IMG/VR virus record: IMGVR_UViG_3300042402_000047 | Location: 1-21,634 of that record | Reading direction: 5' to 3' (one strand) | Source of the DNA: a virus | DNA length: 21,634 nucleotides | In this document: positions 20,633-21,634 of the stretch, piece by piece | Layout of the letters: each line of letters begins with the position of its first letter | How positions within the stretch are numbered: the first letter of the stretch is position 1 | Notes under the pieces: generated by a model | What the model was told of the DNA's origin: nothing | Seen by the model: only the letters and a program-made list of their open reading frames with translations | Databases searched by the model: none | Translations under genes and position numbers: made by a program

Positions 20633-20975
20633 GGCCTCTGCCCATTGCTTTTTTCATCATCGCTCTCTCCTCTATGGTTTTATGTGTGGGATGTCTGACC
20701 TCAGTGTGTGATGTTGTTATATACTCTATGAGATTTTGTGCAAACACTTTTAGTCTTTGAGGTGTCATCCTTGATCTTGCGGTGTTGTTTTCTATCTTGC
20801 CTAACATTGAATTACAGCCCCTATGGAGCACTTGCCTTAATAAGCCTGATTTGTGATCATGATCCAACACAGCTTCTGTGGGTTCAATAGTATCACCACA
20901 TAACGCACAGATATGATCCTGTGTTACTAACTGTTTTATTCTCCAGTCACGGATCTCACTGTGCTTGAGTTTCAA
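20601..20975 (-). CDS. HNH endonuclease, endonuclease VII family
   Basis: A 124-residue nuclease. CALC (Cys 23 and 26) is a zinc knuckle, DHDH (38-41) is the catalytic beta-beta-alpha metal core, and LHRGCNSMLGKIENN (50-64) is the second half, with Cys 54 and Asn 55. This spacing is that of recombination endonuclease VII (T4 gp49). One zinc ligand of the usual second CxxC appears to be His 51, so the site would be Cys3His. The C-terminus is basic (GRGRGRGKKPPKR), probably for DNA contact. The start is TTG in a TTGA overlap with the portal stop, with GAGGA at a normal distance. HNH nucleases beside portal/terminase genes often assist DNA packaging (HK97 gp74); a homing role is an alternative. 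Confidence 0.88.
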   Translation of the reverse strand: MKLKHSEIRDWRIKQLVTQDHICALCGDTIEPTEAVLDHDHKSGLLRQVLHRGCNSMLGKIENNTARSRMTPQRLKVFAQNLIEYITTSHTEVRHPTHKTIEERAMMKKAMGRGRGRGKKPPKR

Positions 20976-21634
20976 ACTACTTCCTCTTCTTCATATGGCT
21001 CCCACTTGGCACACCAATAGACTGCACGAACTGGAGCATCAAACTTGGTGCAATACATCTCACCTGGCTTGTAGTATTCACAGTTGGCACAATTTTGTCC
21101 TTGTGGGACTTCTGGATTTGATGCTGGTTGATAGGCTGCAGGCAGATTAGCATTGATCTCTTCACCATCTGGGTATGTTCTACCTGGCTGTGGATTAGGA
21201 TCTATGAATGGTAAATCGCTTTTGTCTTCACCCATCCACTCTAGGATATGCTCATCAATCTTGCGTAATACTGCAGGATCAGTGGCGGTGTTCTTGGCTA
21301 ATGCCAACTGTTGGATCTCACTGCTGGTATCACGTATGTTGAAGCTACCTGGATATTCAATGCTTCCCATCCATTGTTGACCTTGATATCTAAACCACAG
21401 ATCCCACATTTGTTCTTCTGCTAATTCTAGGTTATCAGCCTTCTCACTGAGTCTAGCGTTAAGTAGCTGAAACTCTGTCTCCATGGCAATGCCACTCATT
21501 GTGCGGCTTTCTGTGGCACGAACCGCACCAGTGTTGGCCATCTTGTCTATGCTGGCAATGGTGTGATTGATAGACTCATATATTGAACTGATAGAAGCAC
21601 CACCAAACTCTAGTAGATATGGCTTCAAGCCTGG
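20972..21634 (-). CDS. Portal protein, C-terminal part, with Fe-S-like cysteine tail
   Basis: The frame is open at the right edge; the visible 220 residues are the end of the portal. PGLKPYLLEFGGASISSI, the segment GAVRATESRTMSGIAMETEF and LEEQMWDLWFRYQG-like helices match DUF4055-type portals, which form the dodecameric channel for DNA at one capsid vertex. After helix LRKIDEHILEWM comes a proline-rich linker and a separate tail with four cysteines: C-x2-C-x9-C-x12-C-x2-W (CANC at 21091-21080, the last Cys at 21013). The pattern resembles the C-terminal cluster-binding part of high-potential iron-sulfur proteins. It ends EEEEVV. TTG at 21628 is not the start, since the frame continues upstream. 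Confidence 0.82.
   Translation of the reverse strand, partial: PGLKPYLLEFGGASISSIYESINHTIASIDKMANTGAVRATESRTMSGIAMETEFQLLNARLSEKADNLELAEEQMWDLWFRYQGQQWMGSIEYPGSFNIRDTSSEIQQLALAKNTATDPAVLRKIDEHILEWMGEDKSDLPFIDPNPQPGRTYPDGEEINANLPAAYQPASNPEVPQGQNCANCEYYKPGEMYCTKFDAPVRAVYWCAKWEPYEEEEVV

Overview
The window is the structural (virion) module of a tailed double-stranded DNA phage (Caudoviricetes), most likely with a siphovirus-type tail. Every credible gene lies on the minus strand, so the module reads from the right edge to the left. The sequence shows a portal C-terminus, an HK97-fold capsid with a separate scaffold, a lambda-type G/GT tail chaperone pair with a frameshift site, an 860-residue tape measure, lambda-J-like tip proteins and a long fibre block. 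The moderate-to-low GC, the LamG and Calx-beta domains, the 'YFEPGYF' and 'ETR' repeats and the fibre style resemble phages known mainly from marine and freshwater metagenomes. The host cannot be read from this window. Terminase, lysis enzymes and replication genes are not here.

Layout by region, in transcription order. (1) 21634-20279: portal C-terminus with a cysteine motif like that of high-potential iron-sulfur proteins, an endonuclease VII-type HNH nuclease and an unrecognised 117-residue protein. (2) 20247-17733: a TATAAATA promoter-like box, scaffold, major capsid protein, head-tail connector and tail terminator. (3) 17721-13491: major tail protein followed by a strong terminator, a small coiled-coil protein, chaperones G and GT joined by a GGGAAAG slippery site, an HK97 gp10-like protein and the tape measure. 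(4) 13487-7503: tail-tip proteins. A lambda-J-like hub seems to be split into two genes (12526-11744 and 9392-7503) on either side of a 780-residue adhesin-like gene. (5) 7464-6922: a second perfect TATAAATA box, a 5' leader with mutually exclusive hairpins, a 141-residue virion protein and a strong terminator. (6) 6898-1013: a repeat fibre, a LamG protein, a 964-residue fibre made of 20-residue repeats around a LamG domain, and a fibre-tail adaptor-like protein. (7) 1013-323: a holin/XhlA-like membrane protein and a cysteine-rich protein. (8) 322-1: a 200-base intergenic region with palindromes and a terminator-like hairpin, then a gene that runs off the left edge.

How the genes work together: the scaffold and capsid protein build the procapsid on the portal. 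The connector and terminator join head to tail. The tube protein polymerises on the tape measure with help from the chaperones. The tip proteins and at least four fibre or adhesin proteins recognise the host. The genes are tightly packed, with ATGA, TAATG or TTGA overlaps at many junctions. The few gaps hold almost all of the visible regulatory sequence: two strong terminators, two T4-late-promoter-like boxes and two clusters of inverted repeats. The observations most worth following are the split hub, the leader switch at 7401-7454, the TATAAATA boxes and the iron-sulfur-like portal tail.
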